Positions 8,609 through 16,525 of a stretch of DNA of 64,000 nucleotides are shown here, piece after piece. Source of the DNA: Autumnicola sp041679265 (GTDB lineage Bacteria; Bacteroidota; Bacteroidia; Flavobacteriales; Flavobacteriaceae); assembly GCF_041679265.1 (NCBI RefSeq), contig NZ_JBGFSM010000004.1, positions 62,001-126,000 on the forward strand. The letters are read 5' to 3'. Position numbers and translations under genes: made by a program. Below the pieces are notes generated by a model. It was not told where the DNA came from and searched no databases. It worked only from the letters and a program-made list of their open reading frames with translations. Position 1 is the first letter of the stretch, and every line of letters starts with the position of its first letter.

Positions 8609-9799
8609 TTATTTTTTTAAAAACATCATACAAGCTCTTGAATTGTGGTAAGGGGCCTTCCACATACTTACTTTATCTTCTTCGGGATAAGGCACATGGC
8701 CATTATTTACCCTAAAATGCCATTCTCCATTTTCGTGATCTATGAGATAGGTTTTGGTATAATTCCAAATATCATTTATAGCTTCTTCAAATGCAGGGTC
8801 ATGCTCAACCCCGTTCGCAAAATCCAGGCCTACCATAGCTTCCATTTGGGGCCACCAGTGCCGGTCTTTGTCCAGCGCCCCGGTATCCAGATTGATCTCA
8901 TTATATACCCCGCCGCTTTTCACGTAAGCTTCTTTAAGAAAAACCTTTGCCACTTTCACTGCTATTCCTTCTGCTTTTTTAAGAAGTTCAGGCTTGTCTA
9001 AGGGTTTTACAGCTTCAATAATAAGCCATACTGCTTCAATATCATGCCCGTAGGAAACTATATTATTCGTGCTATTCCATTCTTCATCAAAGAAGAGATG
9101 AAAATGGCTCTGCTGGCTGTTCAGGAACTTCTCCATAAATAAATGCACCAGGTTTTCCAGGGCTGCTCCTACTTTTTTGCTGCCGGTAACTTCTAAAAGC
9201 GTGGTATAAGCTTCAAGAACATGCAAATGTGTATTCATGGTTTTTGCTGAATTGTCCTCCTTTTCGCTTAATCGCACATCTTCAATTGGAGACCAGTTTG
9301 CCTTAAAAGCTTCCAGGTAGCCGTTATTTTTGGAATCTTTCCCATGACGCTCTATAAGATCGAAGAGCGATAATGCCCAATTTTTAGCCTCTTCATTTCC
9401 CGAAAGCCTGTAGTATTCTGAAAGCGCGTAAACGGCAAATGCCTGCGCATAGATCTGTTTCCTGGTATTGAGCGGAGTTCCAAGGTAATCCATCTCCCAA
9501 AAGACTCCGCCATGTTCTTTATCCTGAAAAAACTCCTTCAGGTATTTATAAGCCCTTTCAGCAAATTTGAGAGTACTTTTATCCTTTTTAAAATTACCAA
9601 TAGCAGAAAAGGTCCAGAGCAGCCTTGTATTAAGGATGATCCCTTTAGGAGCATTGGGAACCAGCTTATTATAGTGGTCCCGTTTTCCAACAAAACCACC
9701 ATTTTCTTCATCTATACTGAATTTTTCCCAGAACGCCTGAATGTTATCCAGTTCTTCTGATAATTCCTTTTTTAATATTTCGCGGGAGCTTACCTGCAT
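8609..9799 (-). CDS. Cytoplasmic AGE-family cellobiose/mannobiose 2-epimerase
   Basis: The 396-residue protein has no signal peptide and belongs to the N-acylglucosamine 2-epimerase superfamily, an (alpha/alpha)6 barrel. The catalytic-histidine motifs are visible: 'VSYGHDIEA' in the middle and 'APYHNSRA' near the C-terminus, with 'DRHWWPQMEA' between them. Its immediate neighbour is a GH130 mannosylglucose phosphorylase, sharing one base with it (TAATG overlap on the minus strand). That pairing is the known Bacteroides fragilis and Ruminococcus albus route: the epimerase converts beta-1,4-mannobiose to mannosyl-glucose, which the phosphorylase then cleaves. I therefore call it mannobiose 2-epimerase (EC 5.1.3.11) with good confidence. 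Cytoplasmic location follows from the missing signal. Confidence 0.92.
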   Translation of the reverse strand: MQVSSREILKKELSEELDNIQAFWEKFSIDEENGGFVGKRDHYNKLVPNAPKGIILNTRLLWTFSAIGNFKKDKSTLKFAERAYKYLKEFFQDKEHGGVFWEMDYLGTPLNTRKQIYAQAFAVYALSEYYRLSGNEEAKNWALSLFDLIERHGKDSKNNGYLEAFKANWSPIEDVRLSEKEDNSAKTMNTHLHVLEAYTTLLEVTGSKKVGAALENLVHLFMEKFLNSQQSHFHLFFDEEWNSTNNIVSYGHDIEAVWLIIEAVKPLDKPELLKKAEGIAVKVAKVFLKEAYVKSGGVYNEINLDTGALDKDRHWWPQMEAMVGLDFANGVEHDPAFEEAINDIWNYTKTYLIDHENGEWHFRVNNGHVPYPEEDKVSMWKAPYHNSRACMMFLKK

Positions 9800-10989
9800 T
9801 ACTTTAATTCCTGATTTTTATCAACCTGTTTAATGATATTCTGAACGGAAGCTGCGGAAGTAAACTCATCCTGCGGGGTGTTTTTCACATAATCCACCAA
9901 CCTTTGAACTGAAGAAACCGCCACATGAGAGCGCGTATCTGATGAAGCGTAATAAATGAAAACTTTACCATCTTCATCTGCAATCCATCCGTTTCCAAAA
10001 AGAACGTTTGGTACATCTCCCACGGTTTCCTGGTAATTGGGCGCCATAAAATAGCCCGCCGGCTGGTAGATCACCTTAGAAATATCCTGAAGGTCTGTCA
10101 TAAAAAGATACAGGGTATAACGCAATCCACCTGCCGTATTTCTTACTCCGTGGGCAAGGTGCAGCCAGCCTTCTTCAGTTTTAATAGGGGCGGGCCCAAG
10201 CCCGTTTTTCATCTCGTAAATGGTGTGATAGGCTTTATGATTGATGATCTTTTCATCTTCCAGTACAGGGTTTTGAAGATCTTTTACATAGCCAAGGCCT
10301 ATGCCGCCTCCTTTTCCAACTTCTATAAATCCATCCTGGGGCCGGGTGTAAAGCGCATATTTCCCGTTCACGAATTCCGGGTGCAATACCACATTTCTCT
10401 GCTGTCCGGAATTTGAAATTAAATCTGGCAGGCGCTCCCAGTTCACCAGGTCTTTGGTACGGGCAATCCCGGCATTGGCCACTGCAGCAGTAGTATCTTC
10501 CGGCTTGCTTTTATCTTTTCTTTCTGTACAAAAAACTCCGTAAATCCAGCCATCTTCATGCCTTGTAAGGCGCATATCATAGACGTTGGTATCGGGCTCA
10601 TCGGTTTGAGGAAGTACAACCGGCTTTTCCCAGAATTTAAAATTATCTACCCCGTTTGGACTTTCGGCTATAGCGAAAAATGATTTACGGTCATTCCCTT
10701 CAACCCGAACAGCAAGCACATAATTGTCATTCCATTTCATTGCCCCGGGATTAAAAGCGGCATTTATCCCTATCCTTTCCAGCCCAAGCGGATTTGTTTC
10801 CGCATTAAAATCATAACGCCATTCCAACGGAGCGTGTTTTGCGGTAACTACCGGATTTTCATAACGTTCATATATCCCGTTGGAAAATTTTTCGGGTTGG
10901 TTTTTCTTTTCAATTAATTCCTGATGATTCTGCCTAAGACTATCGTAATTAGGGATTTTGGATTTCCCTTTTTGTTCTTTCAAATCCAT
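9799..10989 (-). CDS. GH130 4-O-beta-D-mannosyl-D-glucose phosphorylase
   Basis: The 396-residue cytoplasmic protein has the GH130 five-bladed beta-propeller signature. The block 'NVYDMRLTRHEDGWIYG' carries Asp138, the likely general acid, and 'INAAFNPGA' near residue 75 is also typical of the subfamily acting on mannosylglucose. It uses phosphate to cleave Man-beta-1,4-Glc into mannose-1-phosphate and glucose, saving one ATP. Length and context (epimerase downstream with a one-base overlap, symporter 5 bases upstream) point to subfamily GH130_1 rather than the mannan-end phosphorylases. Mannosylglucose phosphorylase is established for this gene arrangement; the exact preference here is inferred. 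Confidence 0.92.
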   Translation of the reverse strand: MDLKEQKGKSKIPNYDSLRQNHQELIEKKNQPEKFSNGIYERYENPVVTAKHAPLEWRYDFNAETNPLGLERIGINAAFNPGAMKWNDNYVLAVRVEGNDRKSFFAIAESPNGVDNFKFWEKPVVLPQTDEPDTNVYDMRLTRHEDGWIYGVFCTERKDKSKPEDTTAAVANAGIARTKDLVNWERLPDLISNSGQQRNVVLHPEFVNGKYALYTRPQDGFIEVGKGGGIGLGYVKDLQNPVLEDEKIINHKAYHTIYEMKNGLGPAPIKTEEGWLHLAHGVRNTAGGLRYTLYLFMTDLQDISKVIYQPAGYFMAPNYQETVGDVPNVLFGNGWIADEDGKVFIYYASSDTRSHVAVSSVQRLVDYVKNTPQDEFTSAASVQNIIKQVDKNQELK

Positions 10990-10994
10990 TATTA

Positions 10995-12836
10995 TTAATT
11001 TTTTCTTGTGATGTTTGGTTCGGTTTTAATCTTATCCCACCAGTTTTTCTTGAGAATAATAATGGTAATCACCAGAATTACACAGGAAATTACAAGTGGT
11101 ACATTTTCGCGTAAAATGATGTAAAAAGGAATCACTACCAGTAAAGTCTGGCCTATTGTCCCTACCAGTACATTAAACATGTCCCTGGAAAAGGACTTAT
11201 TCTTTTCAAAATTAGGGTCTTCCTTTTTTAATTTTTCATAAATAGGTTTCCAGAATCCCCATGGCCTTGTTTTACTATAAAAATCCATAAGCGTACGCTC
11301 ATCTGTTGGCGGCGCTGAATACGTTCCCACTATGCTTCCAATAATGGAGATAAGGAGAATTACAGGAAAGTAGTAAAGGTCTAAAGTATCGGTAAAAATT
11401 GGAAATATGAGCGCAGGAATAATACCAGACAGCATTCCCCAGAAGTAGCCTTCTCCATTAAACCTCCACCAGTGCCATTTAAGCACGTTAGATACCACGT
11501 AGCTTCCATAAAGCGCAGAAACAATCCATTGCAAAATAGAATTTACATCCTGCACAAAGAAGCCTAAAATAATACTTATAATTACCACTGTAATCCCACT
11601 GGCATAATTCATCTTTTTAACTTTTGATGAAGAAGCTGTTGGATTCCTGTATTTTAAATAGATATCGTTCACCAGGTAGGCCTGCGCAGCATTAAGGGTT
11701 CCTGCAAAGGTAGACATGAAGGCAGCCAGCAATCCCGCAAGGAGTAACCCCAACAGCCCAACCGGCACAAATTGTTCTATGGCTGCAGGAAGTACTTTCT
11801 CAAAATCCAGTACTCCGGCAGTAGTTAGATCCAGTTGGTCATAAAACAGAATGGCGAGGATGGAAAAACCTCCAACCATAAGGTACCTTGTGGGCATTAG
11901 GGCAAAAATGGCAAAACCGCTCATTTTAGCCGCTTCAAGAGGTGATTTTGTAGATAAGATCTTCTGCATATCGTAATTTGGCGCAGGACCGGCAATACTG
12001 GCAAGTATTCCCTTAAACACCATTAGCATAAAGAAAATACCAAAAAGTGAATATTGATCTTCCACAATTTTAGTATTTACCTCATCAATGATCCCGCTCC
12101 AGTCCATATTTAATTCCCATCCAAAGAAGGGGTTCATCCAGCCATCAGGCACATTGAGGGTATTTTCTCCCAAAGCAAGATATGCTATAACGGCAATAGC
12201 AACTGAAGAAACAGTCATAATAGTGTACTGCAGTAAATCTGTCCAAACAATTCCAGACATCCCGCCTAAAACGGAATAGAAAACGGCGAACAGTGTAAAA
12301 ACTGTTCCGTAGAAATGAGGAATGTAAGCAGGAGGAATATCAAAAGGAATGTAATTAGAAACAATTTCCCAGGGGATGAAGATCTCAACAAATTTCCCCA
12401 GGCCAATAAAGCCATATGCCAGGAAACCAAGACAGCTGAGGATGGCGAAAATCACGATAATGGTATGTGACCATCTCCCTCCCCTGCCGCTGCTAAACCG
12501 AAAAAGGATCCATTCGGCACCAGTGGTAACATTAGACCTCCTTAACCATGCAGAAAGGTAAACCATAAGGAAAACCTGGTTAAAAACCGGCCAGAGCCAG
12601 GGAATCCAGATACTTTTAAAGCCATATACAAAGGTTAAGGTAACCAGCCACATGGTCCCGGAGATATCAAACATGCCGGAAGCATTGGATAATCCCAGCA
12701 TATACCAGGGCAGGTTTTTACCTCCCATTAAATAATCGTCCTTACTTTTTTGCGCTTTTTTACGTAGTGCCAGTCCTATTATAACTGTTCCAACCAGGTA
12801 GAGTAAAATTATTGCAATATCTAAGCCTTGTAGCAT
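10995..12836 (-). CDS. Sodium:solute symporter (SSS family), probable disaccharide importer
   Basis: The 613-residue integral membrane protein has about 13-14 hydrophobic segments and the SSS family opening 'YLMGGKNLPWYMLGLSNASGMFD'. It belongs to the SGLT/PutP superfamily, which couples sugar uptake to Na+. It sits 5 bases upstream of the GH130 phosphorylase and 27 bases downstream of a GH26 lipoprotein gene on the same strand, so it very probably carries mannobiose or mannosylglucose from periplasm to cytoplasm. The family often transports monosaccharides, so mannose, glucose or galactose are alternatives. No unusual features are visible. Confidence 0.9.
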   Translation of the reverse strand: MLQGLDIAIILLYLVGTVIIGLALRKKAQKSKDDYLMGGKNLPWYMLGLSNASGMFDISGTMWLVTLTFVYGFKSIWIPWLWPVFNQVFLMVYLSAWLRRSNVTTGAEWILFRFSSGRGGRWSHTIIVIFAILSCLGFLAYGFIGLGKFVEIFIPWEIVSNYIPFDIPPAYIPHFYGTVFTLFAVFYSVLGGMSGIVWTDLLQYTIMTVSSVAIAVIAYLALGENTLNVPDGWMNPFFGWELNMDWSGIIDEVNTKIVEDQYSLFGIFFMLMVFKGILASIAGPAPNYDMQKILSTKSPLEAAKMSGFAIFALMPTRYLMVGGFSILAILFYDQLDLTTAGVLDFEKVLPAAIEQFVPVGLLGLLLAGLLAAFMSTFAGTLNAAQAYLVNDIYLKYRNPTASSSKVKKMNYASGITVVIISIILGFFVQDVNSILQWIVSALYGSYVVSNVLKWHWWRFNGEGYFWGMLSGIIPALIFPIFTDTLDLYYFPVILLISIIGSIVGTYSAPPTDERTLMDFYSKTRPWGFWKPIYEKLKKEDPNFEKNKSFSRDMFNVLVGTIGQTLLVVIPFYIILRENVPLVISCVILVITIIILKKNWWDKIKTEPNITRKN

Positions 12837-12863
12837 TCGGGTTTATCTTTTTAAAATCAGGAA

Positions 12864-14000
12864 TTAATTATTGGAAATTTTTTCCACTTCATCCAAAAAC
12901 AGTATATCATCGTAGCCTTCAAATTCCTTGAAATCCTCTTCAGAAATTTCACCTTTATAGGTAGCAAAATAATGCGATGGGCGTGCGTTCCTCCACAAAA
13001 GAACCCAGGCAATCCCGCTATCTTTTATTCCGGGGTACAAATATTGAGTCCACCAATTTTCATCCTGGCCAAAATTATTGTTCCCGGTTTCAGTTAGAGC
13101 ATATGGCTTATCAGCCTGCCCTGCCTTCTCCTTTACCACCGCAAGATTGGATTTTAGGTTTTTCACAAAAACTTCGTTTCCCCCGTGGTTGTAAATATCT
13201 ACACCAAGGATATCCACATACGCATCGCCGGGGTAATAGGTATTATACTCTTCCATTCCGGATATTATATTGGGCGAATAGGCATATAATAGATTATGTA
13301 CCTTATTCTCCTGAAGCAAGGCTATGGTCTCCTTCCATAGCTGCTGGTATTCCTGCGGGGTGCAGTTGCCTTTGCCCCACCAAAACCAGGAACCATTCAT
13401 TTCATGCCATGGCCGAAAAACTACTGCAATTGGATCTCCTTTCTCATCTTTGAGAGAATTGAAAAATACTGATAATCGTTTTATCCATAGCTCAAATTTC
13501 TCCCGTTGCTCTCCTCCTTTTAAAATAGAGGATACGGCCGAAGTATTATCCCAGGAACCTCCGTTTGTCACGGGATTATCGAGGTGCCAGCTAAAGGTAA
13601 AAATAGCTCCTTTACGATTCATCTTCTGGATATGATCTTTCATAAGTGAAAACGCCACGGTATCTAAATTGTAGGTATCACCCAACTCAATATGACCCAG
13701 GTCAAAACCCTGCACTGCCGGATATTTTCCAGTAACCTCTTCAATATCACTTCTTAAATTGGAAAATTTACCGGAGTGTTTCCAACCAATACCATAGGCA
13801 GTGGCATCCTGGTGACCAAATGCAATACCTTCTTTTTGTATTTCCTTTATAACATGATACAGTTCTTTAGCAGCGAGATCTGCATGTTTATCTACCACTT
13901 TTATAGACGAATAGTCAAGGTTTTTTGATGTGCCACAAGCTTGCAATAAAGCCAGCAAAGTAAAAAACGTAAAGAATTTGATAAAATTTTTCATATGCAA
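12864..14000 (-). CDS. GH26 beta-mannanase/mannobiohydrolase lipoprotein
   Basis: This is a 378-residue lipoprotein with Cys22 in 'LLQACG' and no long linker. The GH26 catalytic residues are Glu200 ('FRPWHEMNGSWFWWG') and Glu304 ('ALTETGN'). It is first in the leftward operon that continues with the symporter, GH130 and epimerase. Compact GH26 enzymes beside that gene set, as in B. fragilis, release mannobiose, the substrate of the epimerase. Exo-mannobiohydrolase activity is therefore a reasonable inference, but an endo-mode enzyme cannot be excluded. The start may be the ATG two codons downstream (MKNF). It is transcribed divergently from the AraC regulator. Confidence 0.92.
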   Translation of the reverse strand: MHMKNFIKFFTFFTLLALLQACGTSKNLDYSSIKVVDKHADLAAKELYHVIKEIQKEGIAFGHQDATAYGIGWKHSGKFSNLRSDIEEVTGKYPAVQGFDLGHIELGDTYNLDTVAFSLMKDHIQKMNRKGAIFTFSWHLDNPVTNGGSWDNTSAVSSILKGGEQREKFELWIKRLSVFFNSLKDEKGDPIAVVFRPWHEMNGSWFWWGKGNCTPQEYQQLWKETIALLQENKVHNLLYAYSPNIISGMEEYNTYYPGDAYVDILGVDIYNHGGNEVFVKNLKSNLAVVKEKAGQADKPYALTETGNNNFGQDENWWTQYLYPGIKDSGIAWVLLWRNARPSHYFATYKGEISEEDFKEFEGYDDILFLDEVEKISNN

Positions 14001-14194
14001 TAGTCAAAATATGAAGATAAATGAAAAAATATTTTCATATTACTAAAAGCTTATAGTATATTTATCATCAGCTTTTTTATGAAAAGTATTTTTAACATAA
14101 AATTTCTTAAAGAATCCCAAAAATAGGATACTTCAAATTACTATATTAATATGATATTATCATTTAATAATAAAATTATATAATATTTTTTCGA
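14001..14194. promoter_or_regulatory. Divergent, AT-rich regulatory region between GH26 operon and AraC gene
   Basis: These 194 bases separate two divergent start codons and are extremely AT-rich. A palindrome ATGAAAA-AATA-TTTTCAT occupies 14021-14038, and a related half site ATGAAAA recurs at 14079-14085. A second inverted pair, AAAAGC (14045-14050) and GCTTTT (14071-14076), lies between them. These are candidates for operator sites of the adjacent AraC regulator; the assignment is inference. Confidence 0.4.
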
Positions 14195-15067
14195 ATGTAT
14201 AAAGATATTCACCGGGAAATCACCCAACTTTCTCCTGAAGACAGCTTTCTTGTTTTTGATCGCGTTAAAGATGACTTTGATTTCCCCATTCACTTTCACC
14301 CGGAATACGAACTTAATTTTATAGCTAATGGAAAAGGGGTAAGAAGAATTGTTGGGGACAGCATGGAAGAAATAGATAATATTGAACTGGTGCTTGTAGG
14401 GCCAAATCTTCAGCATGGCTGGGAGCTTCATAATTGCAAAAATAAGGATATACATGAGGTAACCATTCATTTCCATAATGACCTTTTTGATCCAAAATTG
14501 CTAAGCAGGAGAATTATGAAGCCAATTAAAGACATGTTTGACAGGTCTGCGCATGGTATACTATTTTCAGCTAAAATTTCAGAAGAAATAAAACCAAAGA
14601 TCCTCAGGTTATCAAAGATAGACAGCATAGATTACTTTCTGGAACTTATCTCTGTGCTGCACGATCTCGCCAATTCCAGGAAGCAGCGCCTTTTATCTAC
14701 GTATGTATCTCAAAATAAAGATTTTGAAAACAGCGATAAGATCAAAACCATTTACGAATATGTACAGGAAAATTATCAAAACAAGATAAGCCTGAATGAA
14801 ATGGCAGCACTAATAAATATGAGTCCTGTATCCTTTAACAGGTTCATTAAAAAAAGGACTGGCAAGACCTTTATAGAATATGTAAATGATACCAGGATAG
14901 GCTATGCTGCCCGGTGGCTTATTGAAAAAGATCTCAGCATCGCTGAAGTCGCATTTAAATGTGGCTTTAATAATATTGCAAATTTTAATCGTGTCTTTAA
15001 AAAAACAAAAAACTGTACCCCAAGCCAATACAGAGAGGAATTTAGCGGAATTAAAAGAGTGCTATAA
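14195..15067 (+). CDS. AraC-family transcriptional regulator with cupin sensor domain
   Basis: The 290-residue cytoplasmic protein has an N-terminal cupin-like ligand domain (about 15-110, with 'PIHFHPEYELNFI' as the typical His-rich opening). The C-terminal AraC double helix-turn-helix (about 185-285) includes 'SIAEVAFKCGFNNIANFNRVFKK' spread over the second HTH. Its position between the leftward GH26-transport operon and the rightward GH5-SusCD operon makes it the probable local activator of the mannan locus. Control by AraC regulators is less common than by hybrid two-component systems in Bacteroidota polysaccharide loci but is known. The inducer would be an intracellular mannan-derived sugar, since the protein has no membrane segment. 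Confidence 0.9.
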   Translation: MYKDIHREITQLSPEDSFLVFDRVKDDFDFPIHFHPEYELNFIANGKGVRRIVGDSMEEIDNIELVLVGPNLQHGWELHNCKNKDIHEVTIHFHNDLFDPKLLSRRIMKPIKDMFDRSAHGILFSAKISEEIKPKILRLSKIDSIDYFLELISVLHDLANSRKQRLLSTYVSQNKDFENSDKIKTIYEYVQENYQNKISLNEMAALINMSPVSFNRFIKKRTGKTFIEYVNDTRIGYAARWLIEKDLSIAEVAFKCGFNNIANFNRVFKKTKNCTPSQYREEFSGIKRVL

Positions 15068-15092
15068 CAATCAATACTATATTATCAAAACC

Positions 15093-16175
15093 ATGAAAAC
15101 AAAATATCAACTTTCACTTTTACTATTCCACCTCCTCTTTATGATTAGCTGCTCAGTGGCGCAGGAAAATGATTCCGCAACACCAGAAATGGGACAGGAG
15201 GAACAAATAACAGAGGAAGAAAATTTCCCCAATGAAGAAGAAGAAGAAGAAGAAGAAGAAGAAGGATCCATTAGCAATGGAAATTTTGTTTCTGAACACG
15301 GGCAGCTACATATAGAAGGAAATAAACTGCTGGATAAAAACAATGATGATATCCAGCTAAGAGGCATGTCCCTCTTCTGGAGCCAGTGGGAACCGGAATT
15401 TTATAATTATGAAACTATAAAAAATCTTACAGAAGACTGGAACATAACCGTGATTAGAGCGGCAATGGCTGTGGAAAACGGAGGCTATCTTGAAAACCCG
15501 GAAAAGGAAAAACAAAAAATTTATGATGTTATTGATGCCGCCATAGCTATGGGAATTTATGTTATTGTGGACTGGCATGATCACCATGCGCATGAACACC
15601 AGGAGGCTGCAGTTAATTTTTTTACTGAATTAGCTGAAAAATACGGCAGCACCCCTAACCTTTTGTATGAAACTTTTAATGAACCTATGGAAGTTTCGTG
15701 GAGTGACGTCCTGAAACCTTACCATACCGCTGTAATCACTGCAATACGAGCGGAAGACCCAGATAATGTTATTATTTGCGGAACACCCAGATGGTCTCAG
15801 CGTGTAGACCTTGCTGCCAAAGATCCTTTAAATTTTGAGAATATCGCTTATACCCTTCACTATTACGCCGCCACCCATAAAGCGGACTTAAGAGAAGTTG
15901 CCAGGCAAGCTATTAATAACGGATTACCAATTTTTATAACCGAATTTGGCACTACAAAGGCTAATGGTGATGAAATTGTAGACAAGGAAGAATCTGTGAT
16001 TTGGTGGGATTTCGCCAAAGAAAACAATCTTTCCTGGTGCAACTGGTCTATAGCCGATAAAGATGAAAAATCCGCCGCCCTGCTTCCCGGCACCACCCCG
16101 GAAGATTTAAAGGAACCAGAAGTTCTAACCGAATCAGGCAAAATTGTTAAAGAACGATTAAAGGAGGAAGAATGA
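15093..16175 (+). CDS. GH5 endo-beta-1,4-glucanase (GH5_2-like) lipoprotein
   Basis: I place the start at 15093, giving MKTKYQLS and a lipoprotein signal with Cys20 ('FMISC'); longer readings in this frame overlap the AraC gene and lack a signal. The mature 340 residues begin with an acidic linker containing ten consecutive Glu (48-57). The GH5 barrel follows, with acid/base Glu197 ('YETFNEP') and nucleophile Glu284 ('FITEFGTT'). The motif set ('LRGMSLFWSQW', 'VDWHDHHA') matches the cellulase subfamily GH5_2 more than GH5 mannanases. In a mannan locus it probably cuts the beta-glucosyl or glucomannan parts of the chain. The linker and lipidation suggest a surface enzyme. Confidence 0.9.
   Translation: MKTKYQLSLLLFHLLFMISCSVAQENDSATPEMGQEEQITEEENFPNEEEEEEEEEEGSISNGNFVSEHGQLHIEGNKLLDKNNDDIQLRGMSLFWSQWEPEFYNYETIKNLTEDWNITVIRAAMAVENGGYLENPEKEKQKIYDVIDAAIAMGIYVIVDWHDHHAHEHQEAAVNFFTELAEKYGSTPNLLYETFNEPMEVSWSDVLKPYHTAVITAIRAEDPDNVIICGTPRWSQRVDLAAKDPLNFENIAYTLHYYAATHKADLREVARQAINNGLPIFITEFGTTKANGDEIVDKEESVIWWDFAKENNLSWCNWSIADKDEKSAALLPGTTPEDLKEPEVLTESGKIVKERLKEEE
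15234..15263 (+). repeat. In-frame (GAA)10 microsatellite in the GH5 linker
   Basis: Ten uninterrupted GAA triplets encode Glu48-Glu57 of the GH5 lipoprotein. Because the unit is a triplet, slippage would change linker length without shifting the frame. Confidence 0.95.
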
Positions 16176-16525
16176 CAAAAAAATAATCGCCTAAGGAGCG
16201 ATTCTACAAAACAATCCTAAAATTTAACATTTAAATTTAATAATATTAAAACCATACAGGCCTTTATCACGTAAATAATAGAGGTAAAGTACATACAATA
16301 AGGGGTCAATGGCATTTTTTTCCGGTTTAAATACCTGATTATGATGCCTGGCAATAGAAAAAATATCACAACTAAATGATAAAATAATATTAACCAAGGC
16401 TTAACTTTACTCCTAATTTTGGGAATTATAAAAAAAAAGGACTGTATTTTAGCAATGTTCTTATCTATGAGGAGGAAAAATCCTAAACTCATAATTGTTT
16501 AAACAATTCAAACAATTCTATTCTT
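16176..16525. promoter_or_regulatory. 350-base region upstream of SusC with a candidate promoter
   Basis: The stretch between the GH5 stop and the SusC start is AT-rich. A plausible promoter for SusC has TTG at 16419-16421 and TATTTTAG (close to TAnnTTTG) at 16445-16452, about 75 bases before the start codon; the 23-base spacing is longer than usual. The minus strand holds an open frame described separately. Confidence 0.35.
16217..16492 (-). CDS. Possible small membrane protein (91 residues), unverified
   Basis: This minus-strand frame begins with ATG and encodes 91 residues with two clear hydrophobic segments (about 33-52 and 70-87), separated by the basic turn 'RYLNRKKMPLTPY'. The basic positions flanking the hydrophobic stretches look like a genuine two-helix membrane protein rather than random AT-rich translation. 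It is antiparallel to both neighbours, and its start would lie inside the SusC leader. I do not recognise a family. It could be a chance frame in AT-rich DNA. Confidence 0.33.
   Translation of the reverse strand: MSLGFFLLIDKNIAKIQSFFFIIPKIRSKVKPWLILFYHLVVIFFLLPGIIIRYLNRKKMPLTPYCMYFTSIIYVIKACMVLILLNLNVKF

Noticed and set aside
14904..15092. 63-codon upstream extension of the GH5 frame
   Set aside because: It overlaps the C-terminal HTH of the AraC gene in another frame and would put the lipoprotein signal internally.
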